A stretch of 64,000 nucleotides of DNA from Voacanga thouarsii (taxonomy: Eukaryota > Streptophyta > Magnoliopsida > Gentianales > Apocynaceae): assembly GCA_026120185.1 (NCBI GenBank), contig JANUWF010003367.1:1710001-1774000 (forward strand). Direction: 5' to 3'. The notes beneath the pieces were generated by a model, which was not told the origin of the DNA, did no database searches, and saw only the letters and a list, made by a program, of their open reading frames with translations. Made by a program: the position numbers and the translations under genes. Positions 10,606 to 25,113 of the stretch are shown here, one piece after another; positions within the stretch are counted from its first letter, which is position 1; every line of letters begins with the position of its first letter.

Positions 10606-13600
10606 GATTTTTGTTACAATATTCTCTGTTTTATACTGAAACTATTGTTTTTGGAATAAAAATTTGCAGCTGGTAAGTATCTAGTTGAATTGCACACATC
10701 ATATTGTCTTTTTCACATAGAAGGCAGAAAATATTGGACTCTTTTGGAAAGAAATTGTATTTGGCAAGGGCAGAATATTGTATTCATCAATGATTTCTAA
10801 TTGAATGTTTGGTTATATCATAAAAGAGAATATTTAAGAGCTAATAAATTGAAAGTTAGCTACTTTTTGAACAATGGTAATAGAATCACGGAGATGGTCG
10901 GGCCTTGCCTACTTCACACTTGCATTTCTTGATCGCTGTTATTGTATATCTTCTTCCCATGGGGATACTTTTGTGTAAAAGTTTTCCATGACAACATTTT
11001 AATTTGATTACGTCATCAATGTTATTGACCTTTAATTAATTTAAATACATGCACACACAACAATAGCATATATTTCTCTTCCCATCTGTCTTTTCTCTAG
11101 TTCCTTTATTTGATTATATTCCTCTGCAGATGTGGGATTTGGATTCTCTATTTTGTAATATCGCATTAAGCCACAGGGCCTGGGAAGTTTTATTTTCATT
11201 TTTACCCTTGTCTTGGGGGCAGAAAACTTGGCTCCAAGTGTTTCTTTCCTTTTTATTTATCCTGAGATTTAGAAGTACAAAGTGCTGATAAAGGCAAATT
11301 GTCATTTTGTAGGAGTCTTTTCAAACAGGATTCTTCAACTAATGCATTTGCAGAAGTTGAGGCCAAACTATTTCTCTGCAAAGACTACAAATCCGAATAA
11401 ATTAACATCTTCAAATTGGTTCCATGCTTTTGATTGGTCTAAAATGCAAAGGAGTTCAACTAATCAGCTGGTCCAGGTTCTCCATCAGGAACGTCCAATG
11501 TTCAATAGGAATTCCAGGCCGTGCACCAGTATTTTCATTGTTCTCAAGTCAATGGAGCTGTGGATTTACTGGCCAAGTTTGCTACAGCCTTTGTAAATAT
11601 TATTCTCTATACTCATCAGTGTTCCTTTAAAATGTAGCTTTCTTATGTTGAATTTCGAGCATATCTAGCCTGTCTATAGTTTAAGAAGTTTGAAAATTCG
11701 ACTGATATGCACCTCTTTCTTGATTGATGCTTAATGAAAATGAATAAATGGAAAGTTTCTTTGAATATTAGTGATGAGTACTTGAGTTGAACATGAAGTT
11801 TGGGGAGAACATACATATTTTTAACAGAAGACCAAGAAGAGTTAATGATGCTAATTGTTGAATCTGAGTTGTGTGTGCTTGGTTTTATTTCTTTTGAGTC
11901 AAAAAACCAAGTGAATGGTGTTTGTTTTGATGCTGTGGAGGGTTAGGCCCCAAATGAGGAAGGAGATATAAGAAAACAAGAGTTCTTGCCATGAGAAGCA
12001 ACTCAGTGGAGTGTTGTTTTGCTCCTGCAAAGTTGACAAGCCAGGGGTTTCTGAAAGGCTGTAGTTGGCCTGGAAAAAATATGCTGAAATTCTGATTTTT
12101 TCAATATATGATTTGAAGTGTATCATCAGGTTGACCAGGAAATCTGCTTAAGGTACAACTCATTCTAGATAATATTTGAATTCCATTGCCAGTTTCATCC
12201 TGGGATTGAATATGGAGGACCAAATTGTAGCAGGGTTCAACAGGACAGCATTTCTAACTAGGAGACCAGAAGATTGAAGCAAAACTGAGCTACCAGATGG
12301 AAGCTGCACAGGTTTCATTTTCCATGAATTGCTTGTACTTTCCTTCTTTACTTGTACTTTTTCTCGTTTTCTTCTCCTGGAAACTATTGTACAGTGAAGA
12401 AATTTTGTTTAAATAGTTGATACAGGGATGGTGAATGAACTTTGAAGAATTTCATTGACTGAAATGTACTGTGCAACACCAACACGTGTCGTTTATCGTA
12501 AGAATTTGTTCAGAAGCATTTCTCAGGTGCAGATTGTATAACGTCTAACCTAAGTGGACCTCAGTTGGGATGGCGGACAGATTTAGATTTATTATAGTAA
12601 TAATAATTATTATTATTAAAAATAAATAAAAAATCCTTTTAAACAGATATACATATGTGAAGAAATGTGGTACATCAATGGTCAGATGTTCTACAAGTGA
12701 AATTGGGCAATTAGGTCTGCTCTTTTCTCAGGATTTTGACGTCACAGGATTTCGTGAGTTCAAGAATTGTTTTAAAATGAGATTATTTGAGTATAATAAA
12801 AAATTATTATTTAAAATTAAGCGTAATTTAAAAAGAGAATATGATATGGTGTAAATATGTGATAATTTTTAAAAATATATATGTTAAATAATAATATATT
12901 TAAATTAAAGTAAAATTTTGTTTAGAATGAATTTATGGAAATCTTCATCCACTTGAGGCCTTAGAATTCCTTGATTTTAGTTCTAAGAAATTAGAATTAT
13001 TGACAAATTCTTTTGCATTAAGATTTGTATCAAGAATTACAGTTTTTTTGACCGAATTGGACCGGTCTCCAAACCGGTCCAATCCTCTTTTTCAAAGCGA
13101 AATTTTAAAAAATTATCCTATTTTTGTATGAATCGATTTGGACCAACTGGTCCAACCGTTGAACCAGCTAGTCCAATAGAATTGAACTGTTTTATTTTTA
13201 TTTTTTTTTACTAAATAAGATAATATATTTATAGAAAAGAAATAAGTTACATAAATAGACTAAATAGTCTATAGTAATGTAGGAAATATTACATTTTCTT
13301 CTAATTTCATTATTTATGCCTTCATAGATTTGAATTACACTATATTATTGATTAATTTTATTCTTAAAAATAATTATATTTTTAAATTATAATATTACAA
13401 ACTCAATTATGGTTTAATTACGATCTAATTACAATTAGACCATTGAACCAATAAATTTTTTAGTTCAATATCAAGTCTGATTCTGAAAACATTGTCTAGA
13501 ATTTGACACCAGATTCCATAGACAAATAAAATTTTATTTTTTTGTTAATATAATGAATGTATTTAAAAATAAAGAATTTAGATGGTATATAATTTTAAAT

Positions 13601-14288
13601 TTACATACTCCAATTGTTTAAACTTAAGGAATAAAAAGGGTGTAGAGGCCTATATTTATTAATTTACTAATATTTTGTAAATCACATGCTGCTATTTTAA
13701 TGAAATTTTATAGCATAAAAACGTTGAAGAGACTCACATTTATTAAATTACCAACAGTTGTAAATCTCATACGTTTTTAGTGTAATTCCAAAGTCACGTA
13801 ATGGACAAAGCATTAAAATTTATTGGTATTTCAATTCCTATAGACATTGTTAGGAAAAGAACATCCAGGATTTGAGCCCCACATGTTTTAACTCTTATCC
13901 AAAACTTCATGGCAAAAAGTGAAAAACAAAATTCTCTCTCTCTCTCTCTCAAAGTGGCAGGAACCAAGAACTGAGGTATTATATATACCTTCACAAAGAA
14001 TGCCTTTTTTTTTTTTCAAAGAGTAGTTTACAGATGGAACAGACAAAAAGCATACATGATACCCTTACGGTACCCAAGAAAGCAAAAAGTAATTGAACTG
14101 ACAACCTTAAAACATTGTATTTATCTAATCAGTCATGACTAATCACACATCAAATGGAAAATCTAAAGAAAAGGGGGGCAAAAAAAAAAAAAAAAATCAA
14201 TGTATAACTCCTGCCATGCCTCACTCGACTTTGCCCAGAGAAGAACCCCACAGATTGTTTCCTTAGGACTTTCTTGATTCACATAGCC
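10606..14288. other. intergenic; no intact gene, some repeat remnants
   Basis: No convincing gene. Near 11,530-11,590 one frame reads FHCSQVNGAVDLLAKFA, which faintly recalls the end of a LINE RNase H, but the surrounding frame is broken. A stretch at about 13,040-13,180 holds repeated rearrangements of ttggaccggt and ccaaccgg, typical of a dispersed plant repeat with palindromic ends. A CT microsatellite lies at about 13,932-13,949. Several splice-like signals (ttgcag, ggggcag) occur at 10,660-11,350 and could mark non-coding 3' exons of the upstream F-box transcript. Confidence 0.35.
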
Positions 14289-17200
14289 TCATTTCCTCAA
14301 GAAACTCTCAATCTGTACAAGTGCCTGTTGACATGTACAGAATCAAGTTAGTCAAAAAAAGAGAAGGGCAACAAGTTTATCACCCCTCAACCAAATAAAC
14401 AAATTAGGGACAAAATAGTTTTCTATCCGATAGTCTCTCCTTCCTGAAGTATTAACTTACCATATTGCTCTACAAGTTTCAACTTTACTTTCTTTTGAAA
14501 TACTTTAAACATGAAATGAATTAAAAGAGAACAAAGTGACCTTTCCCATATTTATCAGTATCTCTTTCAGACAAACTAATTAATAAAGCAGCAATGCATG
14601 CTTCCTGATTTCTCATTAACTGTTATCCACCTTCAATCCTTTGTTCATATTTGTTTCCAGTCAAATTAGGACGTTCAACTTTGAAAAGGAGAGAAGAATA
14701 AATGAAATCACCGCAAAACTGGAAGGGGGTGGTGGAATATGCATATAGAGGGGAAAGCAATAAGGACCTCAATTGCAATTGCAGCAGGAGTGATGTTACA
14801 AATATCTTTGCATCCCAGTTTGTCTGCTATATCTGAAAAAGGAGGGGAGGTCGACATTCTCATCATGTTTGAAAAATAAATGAATATGTAATATCCATGA
14901 ATAAGAACAACGAATGAATGCATAGTCTGAGGACCAGGACATAGCGGTGGTGGGGGTGTGAAACTTCTAAAAATGGTTAAAATCATACTCTCAAGGGAGA
15001 CCCTGGCACTGGCATTGGTATATGCTTCTCCCCTCTCCTCCAAAAGGGTAGATAAACGATTGAAAGCCTGCATGAGAGAGAGTACCCTTTCAAATTTCAA
15101 CAAATGACTATTGACCAGCACATCAAATAAGAAAGATTGGTTCAGGTTTCTTCTCCTATATTTCCAGTAAAAAGTGGACCTTTGTATAAGCATCTCCAGA
15201 ATCACCGTGCAGAAGGGGACGAGAATCAGTTCCTACTGCTGCAATTCTCCGTGCCAAAGCTTCCAAGGGTACATCTAGCCAAACACTAATACCCCTGTGC
15301 ATGTATTTCCTAACAAAAAAGCAGCAAAGAGCCAGACAACTTGGTAAACAGATGACCAACCACACTAAGTGAAACAGCAAAGGCTGAGAAATAATCTCTC
15401 TCACGATAATACCAATTAATGGGCCGAACAACTGCACCCCCACCTGTGGAAACAACTAGTCGTTGCATTGAAGAGAGCTTTCGCAACACCTCAGTCTAAA
15501 GAACAGAAGCAGAATAATAAATTCTTGACTCTAAGAAGGTAAAAACTAAACAAACTTGTAGGTGAATGCATTGAAGAAGCAAGCAGCAAATGTATTACTA
15601 GTATCTACCAGTATTTTAAAAGTGATTTATAAAATTAAATTGTATTACAAGTATTTGCCCGTACTGTGAAAGAAGATTTATAAAATTATGTTCAAATTAA
15701 TGTAATAAAAAATGGTTTTCTCCAGCCATTTTCTAACCTTGACATGGTTTTTGTTTTCTAAGTTTTTATAATTATCAATGACTTTTGCAATGCTAAGTTG
15801 AACTGCGAGCTTTAGTGAAGTACTTTCAGTCTCAAAACGAAATTTGAACTTTATCTAAGAGGTTTTTTTTGGCCTCAAATTCAAATATTACAATAAAAGC
15901 ATTGCTCCAGTGAATCAATGAACACCTCTCAAAGAACTTTCAAATGAAAAATACTTCTATACAAGGTCAAAACACAGCCAACCACCAAACAAGATCATCC
16001 AACCTGAAAAGGAAGCCCACCCTATCACTTTTATGTGGGGTAGGCTGTTACTAACTTATATCTATGCAACATCTAATTATATCTTACATGGTATATAGCC
16101 TGCCTCTGGGGAGTTTATGGATTATCTGAACTTATTTTTCTTGGGAAAGGGGGAGTTTAAAATTCAAACTCCATGCTATATCCAATTCCTTTGTTCCACT
16201 CTGAAAAAAGGGATATCTTTAAGAAACAATTTGAGAAGAATTTGATGAGAAAGGAGATGCAAAACAAGTCAACAATAAAGAGAAAAAATTTAACATGGAA
16301 AATAGAATTATATGTGTATGTTTAGTTAACTCTTTTTCTTTTCTCATTAAAAGAATGACAAACAAGAATTCATCTTTTGTGGACATCTCAAGTGCTAGAA
16401 ATCCTGCACAACATTTGAACATTCAGGCTTCCAACAATCTATACCTTGCGTGGAAGTTTGTGAAAAGCCAAAAAACATGGTCCTAAATTCTGAAACTACA
16501 TGAGAGAGTCCACATCTAACCAAAACCCCTTCAAGCTCCAAAATATTGTTACTTTATCACCAATGATGATAAGGTTCATAAACTCATCAGACTCAGAAAA
16601 GAAAGTTTCTTTGGCAGAAACACATATCACATGATCAATTTCAAAATCCCAAAACTTTGAAAATCAAGCAACATAAAAACTACAGAATATTGAAGTCCCT
16701 CGATTTTCTATAAAAGTGAATAAAGAAAACAGAAAAGTTATCCAAGAGATGGTTTAATAAAGTTCTACAATGCAATAGAATACATAGGTATGGGTTCACT
16801 AATCCAATTTCACATAGAGCATGAAAGTGAATATTAATGCAAAAGCACAAAAATGTATGTGTTTAAAAGTATATCCCTCGCTTTAGGTGTTTAACATTTC
16901 AAGATAATGCAACAAATGAAAAACTAACATGCTTCTTATCTGACCTCATTGTCTCTGAAGAAGCCCTCACCATAATGCTTAAATATTTCAGCAACAGTTG
17001 TTCCTCCGACAGACTGCTCAATTAGTGTGTCACTGAATCATCGGAGAAAATGACAAAGATTTAAGACCAATTTGGTAACTCAATTAAGTACTTAAAATTA
17101 ATTAATTAAGCTAAAAAATACTGTAAAGTGCTTAATTACTTCAGTACGTTTGATAATAAAATCTTGTTATCACCTAATTGATTAAGATGTACTAAAATCA

Positions 17201-20200
17201 TGTTCTAAATTTCAAGTGAAGTGAAAATTACTTAATTTGAAATCCAAATATGTTAGATGCTTATTTAATTATAGTTATTTTTCATTTAATCCAAATTGTA
17301 ATTAAAAAAATAGTATAATTAATTTAGTCTTCAAATTCAGACTTCATTTTTCAAAATTTAGATTTTACAATTTAATAGTTAAATATTTAAATTTCAGTGT
17401 TCAAACTTCCTTTATCAAACAGGCCCTCAGCAAGGGACACTAAAGGAACTTTAGCAGAATGTGTGAAAATAAAATAAGAAGATTGGAGCTGTTCAATTTT
17501 CTAATGTCCTTGTTTAGAATAGAGTGTTTACTAGTAAAATTCAACACAGAGACTAAAAATCTTCTCATTTGTGTTTATATGCAGCACAAAGTAGTTCAAA
17601 ACAGCAATATAGCATTTACTAAAAGAAATAGATTATCTTGAAACAAACCAGTCAAAGAATGAATAGTTAAGCACTTCGGACAAAATCCTGCCAATAGTTG
17701 TTTTCCCAGAGCCCATCATTCCTGCAATGTGCATTTCAAGTTGTAATATGCATGACTTTTAAACCTCAAGGACTAACTCAAGGAATTTGATAACTATAAG
17801 CCCTGCACTTATTGTCTATTTTTGCTTTCGTCTGGTTAACATTAGAAAGTTTATCAATAAATGAAGAGATACAAAAATGATGAGGAATTTTCAAGAACTA
17901 GAATTTATCAAGAGCAGTCTCCGAGTACCTCAACAAATATGTTTTATTACAAATCTGGAAAACATCAGATGCCAACTGCTAATTAGCCAGAGACTTCCAC
18001 TTACATTTTGAAGGAGATCCCAATGACCTCTCTTCCACCCTAACAAGAAGTATGTAGCCTTCTCAGACCTCAACTTTATCATGTGCAGAATATCTCTTGC
18101 CCTCAGGGCAACAAGCAAGAAAAGAAGAGTAACTTTGATCCAAGGTAACTCCATAGGCACAAACGATCTTTAAAAATCCTCCTGTTCCGTACTTCCATAG
18201 CACCCAAGAAATTGAAACCAAGTACAAGAGGCTACACAATTTTCCCTTGCTTGCTCTTGCCAAAGGCACAAAATTTAATTTGCATGAATCTCCCAGATCC
18301 TATGTGAAAATCCACTTCTCAACCAAAATAGAAATTCCAAGAAATCATCCCTAAGCTTCCTTGTTATCAACAATGAAGGGTGAAGCAACTTTTAGTCCTA
18401 TTGCTGAACTGGCACATAAAACAGACATCTGCGATCAAAAGTCTTAAAAGGCAGCATCACCTTCAAAAGTCATTCTCCCACTTGTTTTATAGGAATGAAG
18501 TAGTGCTGGCCCCTCTCTCAGTTCCCATTAAACAACTACTATGACAAACCCTCAGACTTGTCAACTGACAACTTATATGAAAATGTAGAATACTTAAATG
18601 CAGTTGTTTCACTGTTAGTCTTGATATTATATCAGTACAAGTGAAATTGTTTTAACCAGAATACAGAAGATCTAAGTTTGTGGTCAGCTAGTTACTTTCA
18701 TGCCAGTTGTAAGGAAATCAAGGCAGTACAAGGTGACTTGGTCCTGTAAAAGGAGAAGTGGGTAACAAGAATTCAGCAGAGGGAAGTGCTACATTGAATG
18801 GTGAGTCTAAAGTTTGCAATTCCATCCTATCCCATTGAAGAAGGTGCTTAACAAGATCATATAATCTTCTTTTACAAATGATTGGTAAAAATCTAGTCCA
18901 TAGAATTTTCTAATATCAAATAAATTCTATACACATTTAGGGGTCGTTTAGGAATTTAAATAGGGTAAGTATTTGTGAAGTTTAGGATGATGATGTGACA
19001 TTGCCTAATTATTGTTCTCGAACCTTCGGTTACAGCTCTCTCTAAGGGGAACCTTAACTGGACCTCCTAAAAGCAGTTACAGTTTCGATTTTATCAACAG
19101 CGGTTACAGTTCCATTTATAGTTTTGGTGAAACACTGGTTTACGGTTACGGTTCAGATTATGATTCCAATGCGGTTCAGGCCATTGGTAGAGAATTTTTT
19201 AATTTTAAAAATATATATATATATATTAAAAAAAAAGAAAAAGAAAAAGAAGGGTCTAGTACATAATTCTAATTACTTATCCTTTTAAGGTGCAAATGAT
19301 TGAGATTTTGAGCAAATAATTGAGATTCTGAGAGACAGAAATGAGATTTGAGATGGAATGATAATGGTAGTGGTGCGGGGTATTTATAGGCAATCAAAGA
19401 ACAGATGAAGATAAATGAGAAAAGACGTCAACAGTTCCGGCCCATTCAGGCAGAACCGAACCTCCAGGTCAGGTTACAGTTTAAAAAATTAGGAACCTTA
19501 ATTGGAACCATCCATGAAGGTTCTGGTTCCGGTTTTGCGCCATGAACCATTGACCACAGATCAGTTCCTATCTGTTTCCAATTTGGAACTGAACTGTTAT
19601 CGGGGCTAATTGAGGGACAAAGGCAGAATAAAATGGCAGTTTGGTTTGATGATGCTCACCGTCTAAGAAAGCAGTTTATCATGCACCATTTCTCACATGA
19701 TTTTCTGCATAGGTGGCCAACAGAGCAGTAAGGTGGTAACCATAAAATTCTGGCTAATTACATGTGTTAGAATTTAGGTAATAGGACCAAAATATATAGA
19801 AACAGACAGGCGTGCATCGGGAAGGAGATTTTAGGCCCCACATCTCATGCTTCCTTGTTTGATGCCAGAGGACAAGTTTACATTTGGTAGCCATCAGTTT
19901 GGTCTTCTTAACAGAATACATGGTTTGACCAGATTCAAAGGCAAAATGAAATCTTTGAGAGATTTGAGTCAAATAAAGCAATGCATGCATGTAAATAACA
20001 AACAGATTACATTGAACCCACTTCAATAAGCCCAAGTAAACAAAATGTATTAAGAATACATCCAGATCTGATCGCCACAACCTTGATTCTCAAAACTTCA
20101 TCCAACTCCTGAATCAAGATTATAATCAAAGTATTTCAGAAGACCATTCAAGCACCAGATATAATTTGACTTTATCTCTTTTGCCAGTAGTTGGAAAAGT

Positions 20201-22456
20201 AACTGCCATGATTCAGACTTGTATGTACCAGATTTCTAGAGAACATACCAGCAGATAGCCTTGAAATGGTGATCTCAGAAGTACATTCTCCAAAATTAAG
20301 GTAGAGGGAGGGCACCCGCAGAATTTTTCCCAGGATCAAGTTCATCCTCCTATTTTTCTTTTTGGATGCAAAATTATTCCTTTCCTTTTCAAAAAATCGT
20401 TTTTTGCAAATTCAACAATGGTATCTAATAACAAATTCTTTTTATGATATGACCACTAATCTTTCAAGAAAGTAGAAACCGCCTATTCAAGAGATATTCA
20501 ACTGATTTAACAATAATGACGAGCTCAAAAAGGCATTAAATCAAACCTCCTTAGTTGAAGTTAAAAAATCACCAAGATAAATGAATAAGGGAACTCACCA
20601 ACGAGATATACACAGCGTCCACTTAGATATGATTCAATCTCTTCTGACTTCTTCTGCAATTATAGCAACAGTTTATCAAATGAGGTCCAGAAACTACACA
20701 GAATACAAACTTGGCAATAAGCATCCCATATGCAGAGTTTGCGAGATGTGCAAGGTTAAATGTTGCATTGTGCCCTGGGCAGGGGGGGGCGGGCGACAGG
20801 AAATCATTTCTTTCTGCATACACTTGAAGGGAGAACAAAAATGTTAAAATATGTGTATAAACCTTCAAAAGTATTGCTTCATCAAAGGACACTGGAACAC
20901 TTCCAGACTCCAGCACCGAAGCTACAATAAAATTGCAGGAAATAAAAACGTTAGCAGCCAATAAATCTAAGTTCCCAGATTGAGATGTTATTCATGCAGT
21001 TGTTTTTACACCTCTCTTTCTTCTTTCCAGAGAAGGGTTCAGTTTGTTCAACTAGCAGCTTCAATAATGACAATATCATACAGATCTCACAAAAACTCAA
21101 AGGCATTTGCCCCAATCATAGAACAAATAACCATAAAACTAATAACCCATAGCTCATCAATGTGAAATAGCATGAATCCTCCAAAATCTATCTTCTTGAG
21201 AAATTGAATAACATAATTTACAGGCATACAAGACAAATTTTGTTGTATCAAAGTATACTTGTCCATGTTTTACTCTTCTCCAACCCACTGGCCCCTCCAC
21301 CAGAAGTCCTAAACCCACAAGAGACGGCATGTAACATACATATGAACATACATACTCCAACCATTTACCTTCACATGCCATCACCAACAGTGGAAAAGCA
21401 CAAAAGCTAGAGTTTATGCATGCAAAAAGAACCACATGCACACGCTCTCCCCTTCTCGCTCCACCCCCTCCCCCCGCGGGTGCAAAGTCAGACTCTCAAT
21501 ATGCACACGTACAAAAACAAAACTCCCTCACTCCCTTTAAACCCAGGCCAAGGCAAAACATTCATGCACGCATAAGGAAAAGCCACTCACTCCTTCCGCA
21601 TCATATCTCCTTTGTATACCATCACCGTCTTTTAACAACTTAGGCGGATCACTAACCTGGCTACTTGGTGGGGCCTGACCACTAGACCAAAGTCAGTATT
21701 AAGTTGCTAGTAGTACTCAATCCTAAACACTACCAGTCAGTCAGACCCTGCAGACACGTGATAGGGATGAACATAAGGTGTGATACAACCAAACCCAGCC
21801 TAAAACCCAAATGAAATTTCATGAAAATAGTTTTCCCTGCATTTTCTGCTCTACTCCCTTTATTTGCCTCTTTGGGCATAAGGAATCTGTCGGGACCCTT
21901 TTTCCAACAAAAATAAAATGAAATTACATTTTACAGCTATATTCATTAAGCAAATCATGAAAATTTCTCTTTATCTTGGTTGAGTCAACGACACTTTTGG
22001 CTTCAGAAGGATCCTGGTGAAAAATGTACATATGTATTACTCTCCAAATAATGAAAATTTAATTTGTATTTCTCTAGAAATACTGAATCAGTCCTTTACC
22101 AAGGGGAAAAGAAAAAATAGAACTTGCATTTAATTCAGATGCTCTGGCAGTCTAGCATAACTCACCAAGATATTAAGAATGAATACAAATGTCATATTCA
22201 CCCAAATCAAAGCTCTACTAATTCACAGTCTACCTTGAACATTCTGTGAAGAACACGAGACCTGCAATGCCACTGATCTATGCCCATTTGTGGCTTTTCC
22301 AAAATTCAAATAACAAGAAACAAGTTGTTGACGATTCCTCAACCCATTTCCACTGGAACCTCCCGTAAAATGCAATGATCCGATCGGTCTCCTTGCAACA
22401 TTATCCGAGTCCATCCATGTCGACCATGGTAAACGCTGCAAAACTTTAGCTTCCAT
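14289..22456 (-). CDS. SK: shikimate kinase, plastid (10 exons)
   Basis: The enzyme phosphorylates shikimate at the 3-hydroxyl using ATP, in the plastid pathway to chorismate and aromatic amino acids. Coding exons, 5' to 3' on the minus strand: 22456-22234, 20921-20863, 20653-20599, 17721-17649, 17032-16945, 15495-15413, 15309-15180, 15067-14989, 14832-14768, 14324-14289. They sum to 891 nt (296 residues plus stop), and all junctions are GT-AG with continuous phase. Residues 1 to ~75 look like a transit peptide (start MEAKVLQRL; Ser/Arg-rich, few acids). Walker A is GMMGSGKTT (113-121), shikimate contacts FFDCD (134-138), FFRDNE (161-166) and STGGGAV (182-188), lid Arg in SRPLL (223-227), and adenine-side [14 protein letters not shown] (248-261). 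The length is usual for plant enzymes. The start is the first ATG before the conserved NVQ|AS junction. Introns 1 and 3 are large (1.3 and 2.9 kb) and hold repeats. Looks intact. Confidence 0.93.
17060..17430. mobile_element. putative hAT-like MITE in shikimate kinase intron 4
   Basis: An AT-rich block of ~370 bases between exons 5 and 4. Its ends look like imperfect inverted repeats: gaccaatttggtaactc on the left, and on the right tttatcaaacaggccct, which reverses to agggcctgtttgataaa. That end is common in plant hAT-type MITEs. I did not find a matching 8 bp target duplication. Confidence 0.35.
18940..19625. repeat. dispersed repeat with GGTTAC/GGTTCCGG-rich ends in shikimate kinase intron 3
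   Basis: Both ends are rich in short repeats (ggttacagt, ggttacggttc on the left; ccgaacc, ggttctggttccggtttt on the right). The centre is AT-rich with a small TA run (about 19,210-19,225). Such subterminal repeats are usual in non-autonomous hAT elements. Exact termini and target duplication are not clear. Confidence 0.35.
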
Positions 22457-25057
22457 TCTTGGACTTCAAAAGACTCTAACCAAACTCCTTTTTTTTTCTT
22501 TTTTTTTTCCAGTTTAGAGAAACGAAAATTGAACGGCTGACCCAAAACAGCTTCTTTTTAAATAGAATTAAACGTCAAATCGCTTGGGGCTGACTCCTTT
22601 ACAGACCGAAGCTTCACACCATCATCCCTGCACAATTAAAAAACTAATAAACAAATTATCTCCAAGAAATATCCTTGATTACAGAAACAATACTCATTTT
22701 TTACTTGTTCTGGCACTGGATAAAGAAATAAAACAATTCCACAAATTCTTTAAGCCCGAAAAACACAGCAATAGAATCCATCTCAACCACTAAATGCTAA
22801 AACAACAAAAATTCATGTCTTCGTGCAAATTCAAGAAATCCAAGAAAGTAAAACCTTTTACAGAGAAACTCATATAAAGGGTAGAAGCATTAAAGCTGTG
22901 ACTGTGCGTACCGGAAGATCAAAGAGATGGCGAAAAAATGGATGGTTTGGTGAGTTGTTGATGTTTCTCTTCCAATGGGTTGAGCTAAATTTTATATGTG
23001 TGTGGTGTGTGTATGGAAAGGGGGTAGGTGAAGGAATGCGGACCGGAGGGAGACGGTGTTGTACTTCTTCAAATTTTCAAATTATTTATATATGTGGCAG
23101 TGGCACCAGATTTGATGGAAGTACAATGTGAAACATGAGGCTGGAAATTTTGGCCAAAAGGTCTAAAGCAGAGGTCAGAGTCGTTGAATTTTGTTTGGGT
23201 TCAACTTGGGCCGGGCTTTCTCCAACTCAGTCAGTTGCACGAGTTTGAGCTTATATTACATTTGCTTTACAAATTTGTTTAAATATAATAAAAATTATAA
23301 AAATATGATATTAAAATAGGATAGAAATGGAGTTAAAAATAAAAAAATATAATATGTTGTGAGTATATAATAATTTTTAAAAAATAAAAAATTATTTAAA
23401 TTATAATTATTCTAAATTAAATTGAAGATTGAGATTGAGAAGAATTCCACTGGTGAGATGTGAGGAGAAAAGATAACAAGAAGTAAATATAAATCTAAAT
23501 ATGGAATGAAAGTAAATTAAGAAATATGTTACTCTTTTTTTACATCAGCATCCCTTTTCCTCTCGAATTAGAAAGGTTAAGAGAAAGAAAATAATTAAAA
23601 ATACTAAATAACATATTATCTTTTTTTTTTTACTTTGAAAATAAATAAAAGATGGAATAATGGATAAAAACGTAGAGTAATTTAATAGTTCTATTTTTTG
23701 TCCTTTCCTTTCCCTTATATCAAATAAAATAAAATTAAAAATGAAATATTCCCCTCTGTGAAGTATTTATTCCCTTTCCCAATCCCTTCTCTTCCCTTTA
23801 CCTTTCCCTTTCTGCGAACCAAACATAGCATTTTTTTTTTATTCCAAATTTAGAATAAGTCAACTTCCATTTATATACTATATTTAGTTGGAAGAAAAAT
23901 AGGGAGAAAAAATGAGAGGAATATAAATTTAAAAGTAAATAAGTGATTTTTCTCATTTAATTGGAAGGAAAAAAAAAAAAAAGGAGGGCCAGAAAAATTT
24001 TCTGCTCTATATTAGAAAAAAAAGTCTGTTCAAATCTAAACAAATAAGAATATGAATTGGAACAAAAGAATAATTTTTATCCTTATATTATTTTCTTTAT
24101 TATATCACCGTTATTACACCTACGATCACATACCTCTCCTCATTTCTTTCTATCTTACTCCCTTGGGTTCTAATCTTTACTTCCATCTCTTCACCGATGC
24201 TATTACTTTACCTTTGACCATTGCACAAATATGTTAAGAACTTTTTTATTTATTATTTTTTGTTAGCATAATTTTGAGTGATAATTTCGATTTTTTTTTT
24301 AAAAAATTAAATTGTAAACTTAGGGTTTCATAAAACCCTTTTTTATTGAAACTTTACTTCTTTGATAATATTTTTCGATATTTTTTAGTAGTTTGTTATT
24401 GTTAATTGGTCCACCCTAATGTAATCAAAGGATATGGTAACTTCATCCCTCAACTTTAAGCTATCATAAGCCATGTTGTCTCATGTCTTCTTATTCTAAC
24501 TTCATATTGCATTTTCCAATCAAGGATCTCTTACTCCATTTTATTACTGTGTTCAAATCATAATATTGAACTTCTAACTATTGATTTACTACAAATATGG
24601 GTAAATAAATTTAAATTCATTAATAAGATTATTTCTGATAACATTTTGTCTTGATATGGAGGATCTCTTTTTTTTTTTTTTTATTGTTAATTGATTTTGG
24701 GAGCAAAACAAAACACCAGACCAGGAAAATCTTCTTCCTTTTTTTATTTGGTAAAATTCTTCTTCTTTATCTAATATTTTTTAGTGAAAAATGGCACTAA
24801 TTAACTAGATAGGGTATGGATTTCGACTGACTTGTGCCCCTCATATTAGGGCTGCTTGATCACGGAACTGGAAAATAACCAATTTGATTTGAATAACAAA
24901 CTGAAAAGAATTAGAATAAAAAAAAGTTGACTTTTGTTTATTTTGAAAATCAAACGGTTTCGAAATTTTTTTATTCAATATTCGAACTAAAAACCATCTC
25001 AAACCAAATGAAAATCGTTCCAAATCGTAACGAATCGAGAAACCAAAAAATGAATAA

Positions 25058-25113
<56 letters not shown>

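Noticed and set aside
11282..11630. Possible LINE RNase H or host gene frame
   Set aside because: Only one weak phrase (NGAVDLLAKFA) and broken frames around it; not enough for a call.
14708..14767. C-terminus of shikimate kinase as read straight through exon 9
   Set aside because: The family end (ALVQIESFL) is encoded by a separate exon at 14,324-14,289 with correct splice sites; read-through kept only as a possible variant.
15156..15455. Single long minus-strand frame around 15,156-15,455 as one protein
   Set aside because: It reads through an intron (15,412-15,310) and into a second one; only exon parts match shikimate kinase.
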